Source of the DNA: Haliclona indistincta
Lineage: Eukaryota > Porifera > Demospongiae > Haplosclerida > Chalinidae
NCBI GenBank assembly: GCA_964017065.1
Contig: OZ024789.1
Span: 4,281,971 to 4,345,970 of the forward strand
DNA length: 64,000 bases
Reading direction: 5' to 3'
Below are positions 11,184 through 22,538 of the stretch, piece by piece. Within the stretch, counting starts at the first letter, position 1. The number at the start of each line of letters is the position of its first letter. Below the pieces are notes generated by a model, which did not search any database, was not told the DNA's origin, and saw nothing but the letters and a program-made list of their open reading frames with translations. Both the position numbers and the translations under genes were made by a program.

Positions 11184-11996
11184 ATGGCCGACACCATGAC
11201 AAGAGGTGAATTCGTAGCCTTCCTACGTAGCCGGGGGGGGGGCGAGCAGATTGCAAGACGAGAAGAAGGGGTCGATCTAGACGCTCGAGTGGACAATTTC
11301 GTTCTTCGATTCGCTGGTGGACCTGAAAATGTGCGCGCGATCTGTATCGGAATTACTACCACTGGAGTAGACGGTTGCTGGAAGCAATGGAACGACAGGT
11401 ATCGCCCCGGGGCCCTAGGAATGGCGCATATGGCTATAGTTTACGAAACGACAAGCTATAAATTTGCGACTAAAGTGAAAGATCGATTGATCGACACAGC
11501 ATACCATGATGCAACACACTATCCTGAGATCCAGACTGGTAATCAAGGACTACCAGTTAAGGTTATCAATAGAGACTACACTGTTTATGCAGCATGGACA
11601 GAAGATCCTGAATACCAACGACCCGAGTTGGTTGAGTTTCAAAACGCATTTGATGAAATGACAGGGCACTGGAACAGTGAAAGATTAGGGGAATTGACAG
11701 GAATAGTAAATACAATACCAGACTTCAACAGGGAGACGCCTTTTTGGATTGGAATCACTTCAGATGGTATGATGAATGGATGCCAAAATCGCTGGAACAC
11801 CAAGTACAAGTTTCTTAGAATGAATCATATGCGAATCTTATATCGTACACGTAACGATCAATACTGCAGAGATGCAGAGGGGGCTTTGATTGCATACTAT
11901 AGGAATGAAGGATGGAATATTCAAAATCAAGGACCTGGAGGTGAAGGACGCCCTGGAGAAGAACCGTTTGTGGTATACATCGCGTGGAGGATATAG
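11184..11996 (+). CDS. Tandem two-domain protein of unknown function (possible GIY-YIG-like fold)
   Basis: 270 residues from the ATG at 11184 (MADTMTRGEFVAFLRSR); the frame is open upstream without an ATG. After a 50-residue N-terminal part, the protein has two homologous units of about 85 residues. Unit 1 contains ICIGITTTGVDGC, W-x3-WNDRY, HMAIVYET, KVKDRLI and YTVYAAW. Unit 2 contains FWIGITSDG, CQNRWNTKY, HMRILYRT, DAEGALIAYY and FVVYIAW. The order IGIT, then R/W-N-x-[RK]-Y, then a helix with an acidic residue before LI, then a terminal beta strand is reminiscent of GIY-YIG-type domains. That is inference; I do not recognise the family by name. A ten-G homopolymer lies in the coding region near 11233. 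The gene looks intact and is preceded by the 1.25-kb repeat. Confidence 0.6.
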   Translation: MADTMTRGEFVAFLRSRGGGEQIARREEGVDLDARVDNFVLRFAGGPENVRAICIGITTTGVDGCWKQWNDRYRPGALGMAHMAIVYETTSYKFATKVKDRLIDTAYHDATHYPEIQTGNQGLPVKVINRDYTVYAAWTEDPEYQRPELVEFQNAFDEMTGHWNSERLGELTGIVNTIPDFNRETPFWIGITSDGMMNGCQNRWNTKYKFLRMNHMRILYRTRNDQYCRDAEGALIAYYRNEGWNIQNQGPGGEGRPGEEPFVVYIAWRI

Positions 11997-12367
11997 ACTT
12001 TATTAAAAATCCTGACAGTAGATGATGATAGCCAGTTTAGAGTAGATTTCCCACTTCATGACTAGAAAATTTTTGCACACCAGTTTAATTAGTCACAACT
12101 TTAATAATTTTGTCAAAACAGTTTGTTGTATAAACACTTGTAACTTGACTAGACCATGTTCAATTCTTTTCAAACTTGGAACACTGATTCATCTAGATTT
12201 TTACAGCATGGAAACTTGAGTGTAGCACAAAGTACACAGAAATGCGAGCCAAGAACCAAAGTGATAGATAAATCATTTGCAAGCACACAATGCTGGCTTT
12301 GGTTTGCTGATCATTTAGAACTACCGGCTAGCTTTTCACTGCTAGCCGCCTCTCTAGGAGTAAGATA

Positions 12368-12517
12368 TCAGATAACCATTATCAGTTTTACAGTACATAC
12401 GTATCAGATAACCATACATGATATCCATATCAGTTTTACAGTACATACATATCAGATAACCATACATGATATCCATATCAGTTTTACAGTACATACATAT
12501 CAGATAACCATACATGA
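12368..12517 (+). repeat. 48-bp tandem repeat, about three copies
   Basis: The unit starting CAGATAACCATACATGATAT recurs at about 48-bp spacing (near 12407, 12455 and 12503), with a degenerate first copy near 12369. It lies between the intact two-domain gene and its remnant. It has no spacer diversity, so it is not a CRISPR array. Confidence 0.85.
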
Positions 12518-12530
12518 CAACCGTGAAGTT

Positions 12531-12665
12531 TTACAGCAAGATTTGTCTCCACTTTTAGTAACCTATATACCCTTGGCGTCCATCACCTTCTCCACAACAA
12601 GCCCCCTAAGGCCGACGCTGTGGCTGATTTTATGACAAGAGATTAATTTGAAAACTTCCTACAAT
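12531..12665 (+). pseudogene. Remnant of a third copy of the two-domain gene (5' end only)
   Basis: The segment from TTACAGCAAGATTTGTCTCC to about ACTTCCTACAATAGG aligns with the leader and first codons of the genes at 11184 and 13423, including the ACCTTCTCCACAACAAGC motif. It then ends, with stops and indels. Confidence 0.65.
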
Positions 12666-13422
12666 AGGAACTGACTGAAGCATAACACTAAGACAGAGAG
12701 TTTATTATTCAACTTGAAACAGGCCTCGTGCAAAACACAAAGGTTTCCTAAATTAGACTCTGTGGACAAATCGATAAAAAATTTTTCAAGACATAATTAT
12801 TCTTAAACATTTTCTTTTTCACCATAAAAAATACAGTTGTTGCGTTAGTGATGGTATGATTATACACAGCCGATGACAAGAGTTCATTACCTAAGAGTAT
12901 GCAACTGTCAATATACCCCCTAGGACAGCTTTGGACATTTTCTACGTCACAAGTTTACCTATCACAGCGACATTACTACTGTTGTGAATAGCATTACACA
13001 ATGATGAATATCATTAGCATAGCAGCCCTAATGCCTTCTGCTGTATAAACTTGTGACGTAGAAAATGTCCAACACCGTCCTAGGGGGTATATTGACGGTT
13101 GCATACTCTTAGGTAATGAACTCTTGCCGATGATTGCGACTGCATATCTTCTTCCTGCTGTCTGCATCAGCTTGTCTGCTGGACAGGTTGATCACACATG
13201 TCTTGGGTATCACTACAGCGGTTTGTGCAATGCCACAGTCAAAGCGGAAGTACTATGTTGACCAATCAAACATGAATGGTCACGTGCAGGCCTGCAACAG
13301 AGAACTAGAATTGAGTTAAATGCGCTGTACTCCATAATTTACAGTAAGATTTGTCTCCACTTTTAGTAAGCTTTACTCTTGGCGTTTTGCCCCTCCATCA
13401 CCTTCTCCACAACAAGCTCCCT

Positions 13423-14137
13423 ATGGCCGACACCATGACAAGAGATGAATTCGTAGCCTTCCTACGTAGCCGGGGGGGGGGGGGCGAGCAGATTGCAAGA
13501 CGAGAAGAAGGGGCCGATCTAGACGCTCGAGTGGACAATTTCGTTCTTCGATTCGCTGGTGGACCTGAAAATGTGCGCGCGATCTGGATCGGAATTACTA
13601 CTACTGGAGTAGATGGTTGCCGGGACAAATGGAACGACAAGTATCACCCCGGTGCCCTAGGAATGGCGCATATGGCTATAGTTTTCGAAACGACAAGCTA
13701 TAAATTTGCGACTAAAGTGAAAGATCGATTGATCACCACAGCATACCCTGCGGAGGCAGTACACTATCCTGAGATCCAGAAAGGTAATCAGGGACTACCA
13801 GTTAACAGTAGAGACTACACTGTTTATGCAGCATGGACAGAAGATCCTAGATACAAACGACCCGAGTTGTTTGACTTTCAAAACGCATTTGATTATCGGA
13901 ATTACACTGCACTGGAACAGGGAACAAATAGGGCAATTGACAGGAATAGTAAATACAATACCAGGCTTCAATAGGACAACTCCTTTTTGGATTGGAATCA
14001 CTTCAGATAGTAGGAATGGATGTCAAGATCGCTGGAACACCAAGTACAAGTTCCATAGAATGAGTCATATGCGAATCTTATATCGCACTAGAAGCGACCC
14101 ACACTGTAGAGATGCAGAGGTGGCTTTGATTGCATAG
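13423..14137 (+). pseudogene. Frameshifted second copy of the two-domain protein gene
   Basis: The leader and frame are nearly identical to 11184-11996. The first frame runs 13423-13974. A small insertion/rearrangement near 13890-13920 shifts it, and the second unit (from about ALHWNREQIGQLTG) continues in another frame to 14137. There it stops after AEVALIA, so the terminal strand is missing. The coding poly-G run is 13 bases against 10 in copy 1, a difference of exactly one codon. The upstream 200 bp (from 13215) is also duplicated from copy 1. Confidence 0.75.
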
Positions 14138-14352
14138 AGTACATGTTGCAGTTATGAGTCACTATTACGTTTTTATCCGTAACTTCCGGTTGGGAGGATA
14201 GCTCCAGGTAGAATTTTGCACATGCAAACACAGATGATCACTGCATCACATGCATGAAATAGATTCATGTTAGTATAACTAAACAAAAGAATAGAAAAAA
14301 AAAGAAAGAAAAGTTGTAAAAGATGGTCAAGTGTCCCGAGTCAAGTGTCCCA

Positions 14353-16499
14353 TTATGAGTCAGTACATTTATCGCAGTAAAATGAATCAGGAATGTTCTC
14401 CTTTTTCAAACCAGTGCATGGAAAGTCATACCAAAGATCGCATCCATCACAGCCCACCCACATATCATCACTTTCAGCCAAAAGAATCCCACAATTTGGG
14501 CAGCAAGTGTCTTCTTCTTCAACCAAATCCTTCTCTGCCAACGCCTCCTTCTCTTTCCTCTTTGCTGTTCTCTCGTCTGCTAACACCTCCTTCTCTTTTG
14601 TCTTCTTTGCTGCCTCCCTCGCCTTACTCTTTTTTCCTGCCAACACCTCTCTTCTCTTCTTTGCCAACGCCTCACTCTCCTTTCTCTTCTGTTCTGCCGA
14701 CATCTCCTTCTCTTTCCTCTTTTGCTGTGCTAACTGCTCCTTCTCTTTCCTCTTTTGCTCTGCCAACTGCTTCTTTTCTGCCAACACCTCCTTCTCTTTC
14801 TTCTTCCGCTCTGCCAACCGCTCCTTTTCTTTCTTTTTTTGCTCCACTAACAATCTTTTCTCCTCTTGTTTCTGTATTATGAGTTGCTTCTTTTGCACTT
14901 TCTCTCTCTCAGCTTCTGCCTTCTTAGCTGATCTATCTTTGAGTTGCTCCAAAAACTCATCATTGGTGATACATACTGCCTTGGAGTTTACTGAGGTAGT
15001 TGAGTGACTTTTCTCAGTTCTATCATCTGGCAAAGAAGGAAGTACAAGTATATCAGACAAAGGGTCATTAGATTTAGTTTCCTGTAATTTGTAACTGCAA
15101 GTTGGCGAGGAAGTTGCTGAGGAATTAAAGGTGCTGCTACTAACTTCAGGGTGGTTGATTTTAATCCATGCAACATACTCAGGATCAAAAATGTCATACC
15201 CTTCTCCATATTGCTTCTTGAACAGCGCCTCCTTTTCTGGTGAAAAAAGCTGTTGTGATGGAGTACAACTCTCTGACTCTGGTGACATCTTGCTAGTTTG
15301 TTGACGGAAAGTCTTGGAGGGTGCTGTTTGTCTGTCACTTACTGCACTAGGATTCAGAGGAAAGATACCACATTTTTTGAAACCAGACATTATATTTACA
15401 GGAGTAAAAGATAAGGGCCATGCCTCTGCAACTAACATAGCCAACTTATCGGTAGTGATTACTCTTCCTGGATTTGTAGACATATATTTACTACATGTTT
15501 TGGAGAAGTTAGCTTTGAATGACTTAAATACTCCTATGTCCAATGGCTGCAATATGTGGGTGGTATGCGCTGGTAAACATAGTAGATAAATGCCATCTAA
15601 TTGAGCAAGCTCAATCAGTTCAATAGAAATGTGAGAACCATGACCGTCCATGATTAACAACACGGGACGAATGGGAGGAATATTATCCTTAAAGAACTTG
15701 TACCAATCTAAAAAGAGGTCTGTATTTATCCACCCATTGGAACTACTTTTAAACAACGTATTAGAGATGCATCCTTCTTTGCAATTGCTCTTTTTCGAGG
15801 ATACACCATCATGGGAGGTAATGAATATCCCGAAGCCGAAACACAAGATAAAATAGTATGTGTTTTTCCACGTTCGCCAGATGATAAGGAATATACTTTA
15901 CGACGACCTAACTCAGTAATAACCTTTCCTGGTTTATGGACAACACTGATGCCAGTTTCATCACAGTTATATATCTGCATTGGCTTACTTATTAAATTTA
16001 ATTTACCATAAATAGCTCCAAGCTTTCCAAAGAAATCATTAATGGTTTCAGCATTGGCACATAAAGCACGTGAATACGACAGAGGCTGAGGGGAACGAAT
16101 AGTGAGCCTTGGGTGTCTTCTTCGAAACCCATCGAACCATGCTCGGCCTGCCTTTTCATCTTTGAATGGATGTTTTCTCACACTTTTTGCCACTATCTTA
16201 TATGCTAGATGCATAACTGTTTCACAGCTTAGACCAAATCCCATGTCAGCCATTTCTATCAAGTAACTTGCTAGTTTGTCTTCTTCTTCTTCTGTGAGTA
16301 CAGTACTTGGACCTGGCCTACAACCACATTCCACTGTGCCATTAACACGCCTTCGAAGAGTCTCAAATGGAACATTATACAATCTAGCCGCTTCTCTGAC
16401 ACCCAAGCCTTCTTTCAAAACACCATTTGTTGCTGCAGTCATGCTTACATCTGACCACAGTTTTCTTTGTAGTGGTTTTGAGCTGGCCATTGTGTTCAA
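14353..16499 (-). pseudogene. Pogo/Tigger-type transposase with C-terminal PHD finger (one frameshift)
   Basis: This encodes a DDE transposase that would bind element ends and cut and paste DNA. The first frame (16499 down to 15726) has an HTH N-terminus (GVREAARLYNVPFETLRRRV), a CENP-B/Tigger-like second DNA-binding part (AWFDGFRRRHPRL) and the first catalytic Asp in NCDETGI. A one-base shift near 15785 moves the frame. The second frame, ending at 14353, has the second Asp in LLIMDGHGSH and the third in HILQPLDIGVF, 35 residues later (DD35D). A 170-residue Lys/Arg/Glu coiled region follows, then a PHD finger (CCPNCG, WVGCDGCDLWYDFPC, FYCDKC). Joining both parts gives a protein of about 700 residues, usual for PHD-tailed pogo elements. 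The frameshift may be real or a sequencing error. Its 5' terminal inverted repeat may be lost in the gap at 16546. Confidence 0.85.
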
Positions 16500-16545
16500 C
16501 CTATAAGCAAAATAATGTTTGAGTGCGACTAAAAATTAATTTTTA

Positions 16546-16745
16546 NNNNNNNNNNNNNNNNNNNNNNNNNNNNNNNNNNNNNNNNNNNNNNNNNNNNNNN
16601 NNNNNNNNNNNNNNNNNNNNNNNNNNNNNNNNNNNNNNNNNNNNNNNNNNNNNNNNNNNNNNNNNNNNNNNNNNNNNNNNNNNNNNNNNNNNNNNNNNNN
16701 NNNNNNNNNNNNNNNNNNNNNNNNNNNNNNNNNNNNNNNNNNNNN
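16546..16745. other. Assembly gap (200 N)
   Basis: Exactly 200 N, a nominal gap between the transposase and the minisatellite. The satellite probably continues into the gap. Confidence 1.
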
Positions 16746-17650
16746 GTGCTGTCACAGCATTCTTACCCATCAAGTCTACCAGATTAGTATGCAACATACT
16801 GCACTTTAGCCTCAAGATCACTATTCAATGTCATTTTCTTCATTTCAGTGCTGTCACAGCTTCCTTAGACATCAAGTCTACCAGATTAGTATGCAACTTA
16901 CTGCACTTTAGCCTCAAGATCACTCTGAAATAGAAATTTCTTCATTTCAGTGCTGTCACAGCATCCTTAGACATCAGGTCTACCAGATTAGTATGCAACT
17001 TAGTGCACTTTAGCCTCAAGATCACTCTGAAATAGAAATTTCTTCATTTCAGTGCTGTCACAGCATCCTTAGACATCAGGTCTACCAGATTAGTATGCAA
17101 CTTACTGCACTTTAGCCTCAAGATCACTCTGAAATGGAATTTTCTTCATTTCAGTGCTGTCACAGCATCCTTAGACATCAGGTCTACCAGATTAGTATGC
17201 AACTTACTGCACTTTAGCCTCAAGATCACTATTCAATGTCATTTTCTTCATTTCAGTGCTGTCACCGCATTCTTACCCATCAAGTCTACCAGATTAGTAT
17301 GCAACTTACTGCACTTTAGCCTCAAGATCACTATTCAATGTCATTTTCTTCATTTCAGTGCTGTCACAGCATCCTTAGACATCAGGTCTACCAGATTAGT
17401 ATGCAACTTACTGCACTTTAGCCTCAAGATCACTATTCAATGTCATTTTCTTCATTTCAGTGCTGTCACCGCATTCTTACCCATCAAGTCCACCAGATTT
17501 GTATGCAAATTACTGCACTTTAGCCTCAAGATCACTCTGAATTGGAATTTTCTTCATTTCAGTGCTGTCACAGCATCCTTAGACATCAAGTCTACCAGAT
17601 TAGTATTCAACTTACTACACTTTAGTCTCAAGATCACTATGAAATGGCAT
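16746..17650 (+). repeat. 102-bp minisatellite, about 8.9 units
   Basis: GTGCTGTCAC begins at 16746, 16848, 16950, 17052, 17154, 17256, 17358, 17460 and 17562: an exact 102-bp period. Two subtypes alternate (CATTCTTACCCATC versus CATCCTTAGACATC, with two tail variants). Each junction carries a pyrimidine-rich TTTTCTTCATTTCAG. The left edge is cut by the assembly gap. Confidence 0.97.
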
Positions 17651-18929
17651 TTAACTATACTTTTAAACTACTCCTACTGTCAAGCTACACTTCATCAGTG
17701 CTTACCAGGCAAGGTCACTGGAAAAATTTTGCAACTGTTTATTATGATTAGCTCAGGACTATTTCAGTGGATAGTACGATTCATTGTAACAAAATAATCA
17801 TTGTATTACAATTAGACCATAATGTGTTATGCACTCCTAGTGTGTTCATTGTTTCAATAGTGATACACACGAAAATATATAACTGTAACAAAATTACTAG
17901 TCTTGTTGTCTGGGATTAGTAACTACTTAGCCATAATTATCGTCTTGTTACGACTTGCCAGACCATCACTTTTTGGGTTGCACCTGTGGACATAGCACCA
18001 TCAAACCAAGCAGCACGTTGTCACTCATTATGACAAACCTGATGTTCATTCTCCTAGAACAAAATAGGTGTTTTAGTAATAACACATGTCCCCTTTCTGA
18101 TTTTACAAAATTAATGAAAGGCCTGAGAGAGAAAGAGAGAGATGTGATAAATTTCGATAATTTTAAGATGGTTAAATCTAGGGCTAAACACAAAAACAGT
18201 CAATAATATGAACCAGAGAGCCTATTATGCCTTTCACTATTATTATTAGATTATACAAAACCGTCAATATACATGTACAAGGCCGTAGCCAGGAATTTAC
18301 GGAGAGGGTTCTTTTTTGTGACGCAGAGCACTGCTAAAAATTTGGTCTTATTAAAAATCATGATGGCCATGTGAATTGATTTTGTGCAATAATTCTCGTG
18401 ACAAGTCGCGTAGGACTACCTATTTTCACTGCAATACTTTCGAGACTGGGGATTGTCATTCTTCAGAACCCCGTGAGCTGCGTGTGTCGTTAACAGGAAG
18501 ACAGAACATTTTTGAGCGAATAATTTATTTCTCTACCCATTTCGCTGCATTCATCCTCCACAATTATTTTTCATGTATCAGTAGAACTATTGTAGGTAAA
18601 GTGCTTCAGTGACAATTTTTTGGGTACAGGACAACCTTCTTTTCAGTTTGTGATTACATCATTACAAGTGTGCTGGTCATGCAAGTAGCCTTGGATGGGT
18701 TAACAAGACAAGCATGAAACATTATTCTCTGTCGATCATTAAAGCATGCAGGCTGAATGCTATAGAGAGCTATATAGCTAGCATGCAGGCAGGTGGTCTA
18801 TAGACCTCATTTACAGGAAAACCAACAACAGCGCTACTCTTAATGCTCCTAATACAATCTGACCATCTCCACCTATTGATAGACTCACCAGTTCTACTCA
18901 GAGGTGTGCAGGAGCTTGGCATCGGACCT
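17651..18929. other. Intergenic stretch without a supported gene
   Basis: AT-rich unique-looking DNA. The motif GGCCGTAGCCAGGAATTTAC near 18282 resembles one end of the hAT-like MITEs at 4868 and 24091, but no partner end was found. Small frames here have no recognisable similarity. Confidence 0.5.
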
Positions 18930-19127
18930 CTAATTCATAAACAAGCTACTATAGTCACATTCAGCCGATTCTAGCTGAGATTCTTCCTCGTTACAACGCT
19001 TTCCATTGTCACACAGAAGTTTAAAAGGCTGGTCCACTTGGCTCGTAGTCAGTAGAAAAGAATGCCAGACACCAGAAACAACTCGTCGCCAGTTCAGTGA
19101 ATACAGCAGCCATCTCGCGAGAGCCAT
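18930..19127 (-). CDS. Small ORF of unknown function, divergent to receptor gene 1
   Basis: 65 codons from ATG (MALARWLLYSLNWRRVVSGV). The start is about 210 bp from the start of the Death-NACHT-LRR gene on the other strand, so the interval could be a shared promoter. No family is recognised. It may be chance or a first exon. Confidence 0.2.
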   Translation of the reverse strand: MALARWLLYSLNWRRVVSGVWHSFLLTTSQVDQPFKLLCDNGKRCNEEESQLESAECDYSSLFMN

Positions 19128-19338
19128 CTTTACTAAAGTAGGCGTGTGCTGGTAGTCTAGTACCGTCCTTATGTATTATACATGACATTCGTATTATAAT
19201 ATATGGTGATTTTGTACAGTCAAGACCTGGTCATACGCAATGATTTTAACCAGTCATTTCCTGAGTGATTTTAGGTGAAGCGGGTGGTTATACGTACCAG
19301 CCCTGAATCTGATCCTAGCCTAGGTCGCGATCATCATA

Positions 19339-22300
19339 ATGGAAAATCTTACTACAGACGCCATTTCTACGGCGCAGCAACCACCTGCTAGTTTGAAACA
19401 GCTTTGTACAGCTCGCCATCTTGCTGTTATATCAAGAAAAATTGCGGATTGGCGAGCAGTCTCTCCTTTTTTAGGGCTAACAGAAGCTGACGAATGTGCG
19501 ATACTAGAATCAAATCCTCATTCCGAAGCACGAAGGATTGCAATGCTGAGAAAATGGAAACAGAAAGAAGGAGCAAAGGCCACGTACAAGAGACTGTGTC
19601 GAGCATTTCGTGAATGTGAGAGAGCCGACCTAACAGATTTGGTCGAGCAACTAGTAACAGAGAACAGCGGCTCTTCAGATGAAGAAGGTAAATCATGTCT
19701 AGTATATGCATGCCCCAGCTTTCATGTTGTACCACAACATGAACGCTGAGTCCTATATGACGTTTAATTCAATTGAAGGACTGCATGGAAGCATGGGGTA
19801 GTGACTCAAATCAATACACACTGATGGAATCAAAACCAGTCAAGTTCACAAGATACTATGGATATATGGTCGAGCATGATATATGGTTGGGCTTTGCCCT
19901 CGCTGCTGTGTAAATTCCCATATGGTGTTTAACCTACATAGTACATATACGTGCAGCCAGCAGCAGCGAACAGTGAACGTGAAAATGTAACGATCAAATA
20001 AATAAATTATATTTGTAGACAAATTTTACAATCTACAATTACATTCATTTTTTATAACTACACAGGTGAGATAAGTGGTGACTTGCCACCAGTTGCTAAA
20101 AAGCAAAAAGAAGATCCGTGTCTTGAGTTTGTGACCAACCTTCGACAGGTGTATAGAACAGCCCAACCTCCAACTTGGGACCCTCTCCCTCAGTGTGGGC
20201 ATGTCAAACTAGCCATGATAAAGAGGAAAGGAAAGCAATATGAATGTGACACTAAGACAACTGCTGAGCGCAGAGTGAGAGGAGATGTAGAGCAAGCTTT
20301 GACAGAAAAGGTACCTGTAGATTTTGATAAGATTTTTGATGCTGGCACTTTCAACAGTGACCATCAGGTACTTCTAGTTGAAGGAGTGGGCGGAATGGGA
20401 AAAACAAGTCTTGCCTACCAATATGCCAAGAAATGGGCTGAAGGAAGCTTTAGTGTGTTTGATGCTGTGGTGCTTGTTCGTCTACGAGACTTGAACGAAC
20501 ATGATGTATGTGAACAAAATGTCTGTGGAATTGATCATATCATGTCTCAGCTTCTCTTCCTAGCTAGTGGTAACAGAATTCCAACAGAAATGGCTAGACG
20601 TCTCTTTAGTGAACTAAAGGCTCTTCTCATTTTGGATGGCTGGGATGAATCTCCAGCAATCATTCGTAATCCATCCTTTGTTAAAAGTCTGCAGTCAGTT
20701 TCTCCACTAACTACAATATTAATAACCTCTCGACCTGACTTCTCGATGAATCTTCACAATCTAGCTAACCGGGTAGAAATTCTTGGCTTTGCAAAGAATG
20801 ATATTCATAATTACTTTAAGGCAGCATTAGAGTCCCAACTGTCCAGTGACAGTGAAGTGAAATTAGCTTGTGATAAACTGAGCAATCATTTCCATCGTTA
20901 CCCAGTGATTGAAAGCTGTTGCTATGTGCCTCTGAATGCTGCCATTCTAGCGTACATATACCTCAATCGCAACAAGACCTTACCCATCACTCGATGTGAG
21001 CTGTTTCGAGAGCTTGTATTATGCTGCGTAGTTCGTGAACTGAAAACTCGGCAACCCGATAGAGTCCTTGAAAATGTTTCCTCATTTGAGGACCTCCCTG
21101 CTGATCTCAAGGAACAGTTACACAACCTCAGTAAACTAGCATTTGAGGGAATGATCGATAATAAGATTGTTTTTATACAGAAGGAACTCACATCACTCTC
21201 TACATTAGGTCTGCTTCATAGTGCCCAGGGGTTTGGATCATTTGGTAGAGAATTAGTCACTTGCAACTTTATCCATCTAGCCGTCCAAGAGCTTCTTGCT
21301 GCTTGCTGTATATCTCAATTAGAACCAGCTGAGCATTCTAAACAGTTTATAAATCTATTGCAAAACAATCGCATGTTTCCTGTACTCCAGTTCTACAGTG
21401 GTCTGACTAGGCTCACTGATGAGGGTGTACGAAACCTTGTTGTCAATGAATTTCAGAGACGTGATGCCGATGAGCAAACGTTTGGCAGAGCATTGCTCGT
21501 TATTATAAACTGTTTCTTTGAAGCTCAAGTAATTGATGAGGCATTTTATGAGCAAATCACTAATACGCATAGATTGGAAATGGATTTTAGACAAATTTCC
21601 TTGACTCCAGTGGACTGTCTCTCTTTACAATACTTCCTGTCCTCCGTTGGAAGAACGAAAAAAGGAATTATATCGATAAATCTCGATTCTTGTAGCCTCA
21701 ATGATGACTCCATTAGTCTACTACTTGGAATTTCTTCTGAGCAGACGCTCTCTACATCTGTTGTTTTGGAGTCTTTAGATACATTTTCTGTAATGGGAAA
21801 TACTTACACAGATACTGGGCTTATTCATTTTGCCAAAGCTCTAGATCTTACCTCCATCAGCACTTTAAAAACATTAAAAATCGGTAATGGCATTGTAACA
21901 AACAAAAGACTCGAGCGACTGCTGGAATCACTGTCAAGACAACATTCACTGGAGGAGCTGGAATTGTTGTGGTCATCACCACATGATGACCAATCACTGG
22001 AGAAAATCGGAGAGTTTGCAAAGAAAACGATTAAACTCACAAAATTAGCAGTGTTTCCTAATCCGTCTTGTACACGTAAGCAATTCTCATCAGAAGAAAC
22101 AAAACAATGGTCCCAAAGTCTGATGGATGGTGGGAACAGTCTCATGTATTCTCTTGAGTCCAGTATGGTTGAGCATCTTGTTATGTACATTGTTTTCTAT
22201 ACTGAAAGTATGTATGCTTATCATAACCAGGTAATGAGTTCACTAAATGAGACAGAAGACAAAATCAATATCGAAAGAGAAAAGAGAGGTCTCCCTCACT

Positions 22301-22356
22301 TTAAATTTGATCCTGAAGTTCTGACCCCTGTTGGTGCAGATGAGAGTTTGAAATAA
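19339..22356 (+). CDS. Death-NACHT-LRR receptor (NLR-like) 1
   Basis: A two-exon, 879-residue gene: exon 1 19339-19687, intron 19688-20065 (GTAAAT...ACACAG, phase 1), exon 2 20066-22356. Residues 20-110 form a Death domain (HLAVISRKIADWRAVSPFLG, LRKWKQKEGAKATYKRLCRA). An acidic SSDEEG linker and a basic AKKQKE stretch follow. The NACHT ATPase has a P-loop GVGGMGKTS at about residue 223, Walker B LLILDGWDE at about residue 300, and TILITSRPDF. Winged-helix regions (FIHLAVQELLAA) precede degenerate leucine-rich repeats (DTGLIHFAKALDL, HSLEELEL) near residues 600-720. The family comprises cytoplasmic sensors that oligomerise on ligand binding and recruit Death-domain partners; that role is inferred. 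No stop or missing core motif is seen. The gene forms a tandem duplicate with the receptor at 23582. Confidence 0.92.
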
Positions 22357-22538
22357 CTGACTGTAATTCATACTTTTTATTTATTGGATTGTATTTTTTC
22401 ATTATCATTAACAATTTCATGCAGCAAGACAATTATTTGCGTGGTCTGTTAGTTGGGATTGTCTGAGCTGAAAAATTAATATGCGTATGCAATTTACTGC
22501 CCTCACTCTCCTTGTCACATTATACCCTCCTGATACTA

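Noticed and set aside
12368..12517. Possible CRISPR or regulatory iteron array
   Set aside because: Only three uniform 48-bp units with no spacers and no nearby replication or cas gene.
14331..15007. Ser/Pro/Leu-rich plus-strand frames
   Set aside because: They are antisense to the Lys/Glu-rich tail of the pogo transposase, whose domains are clear on the minus strand.
16746..17650. Possible CRISPR array
   Set aside because: The 102-bp units are contiguous with no unique spacers, and the DNA is animal; it is a minisatellite.
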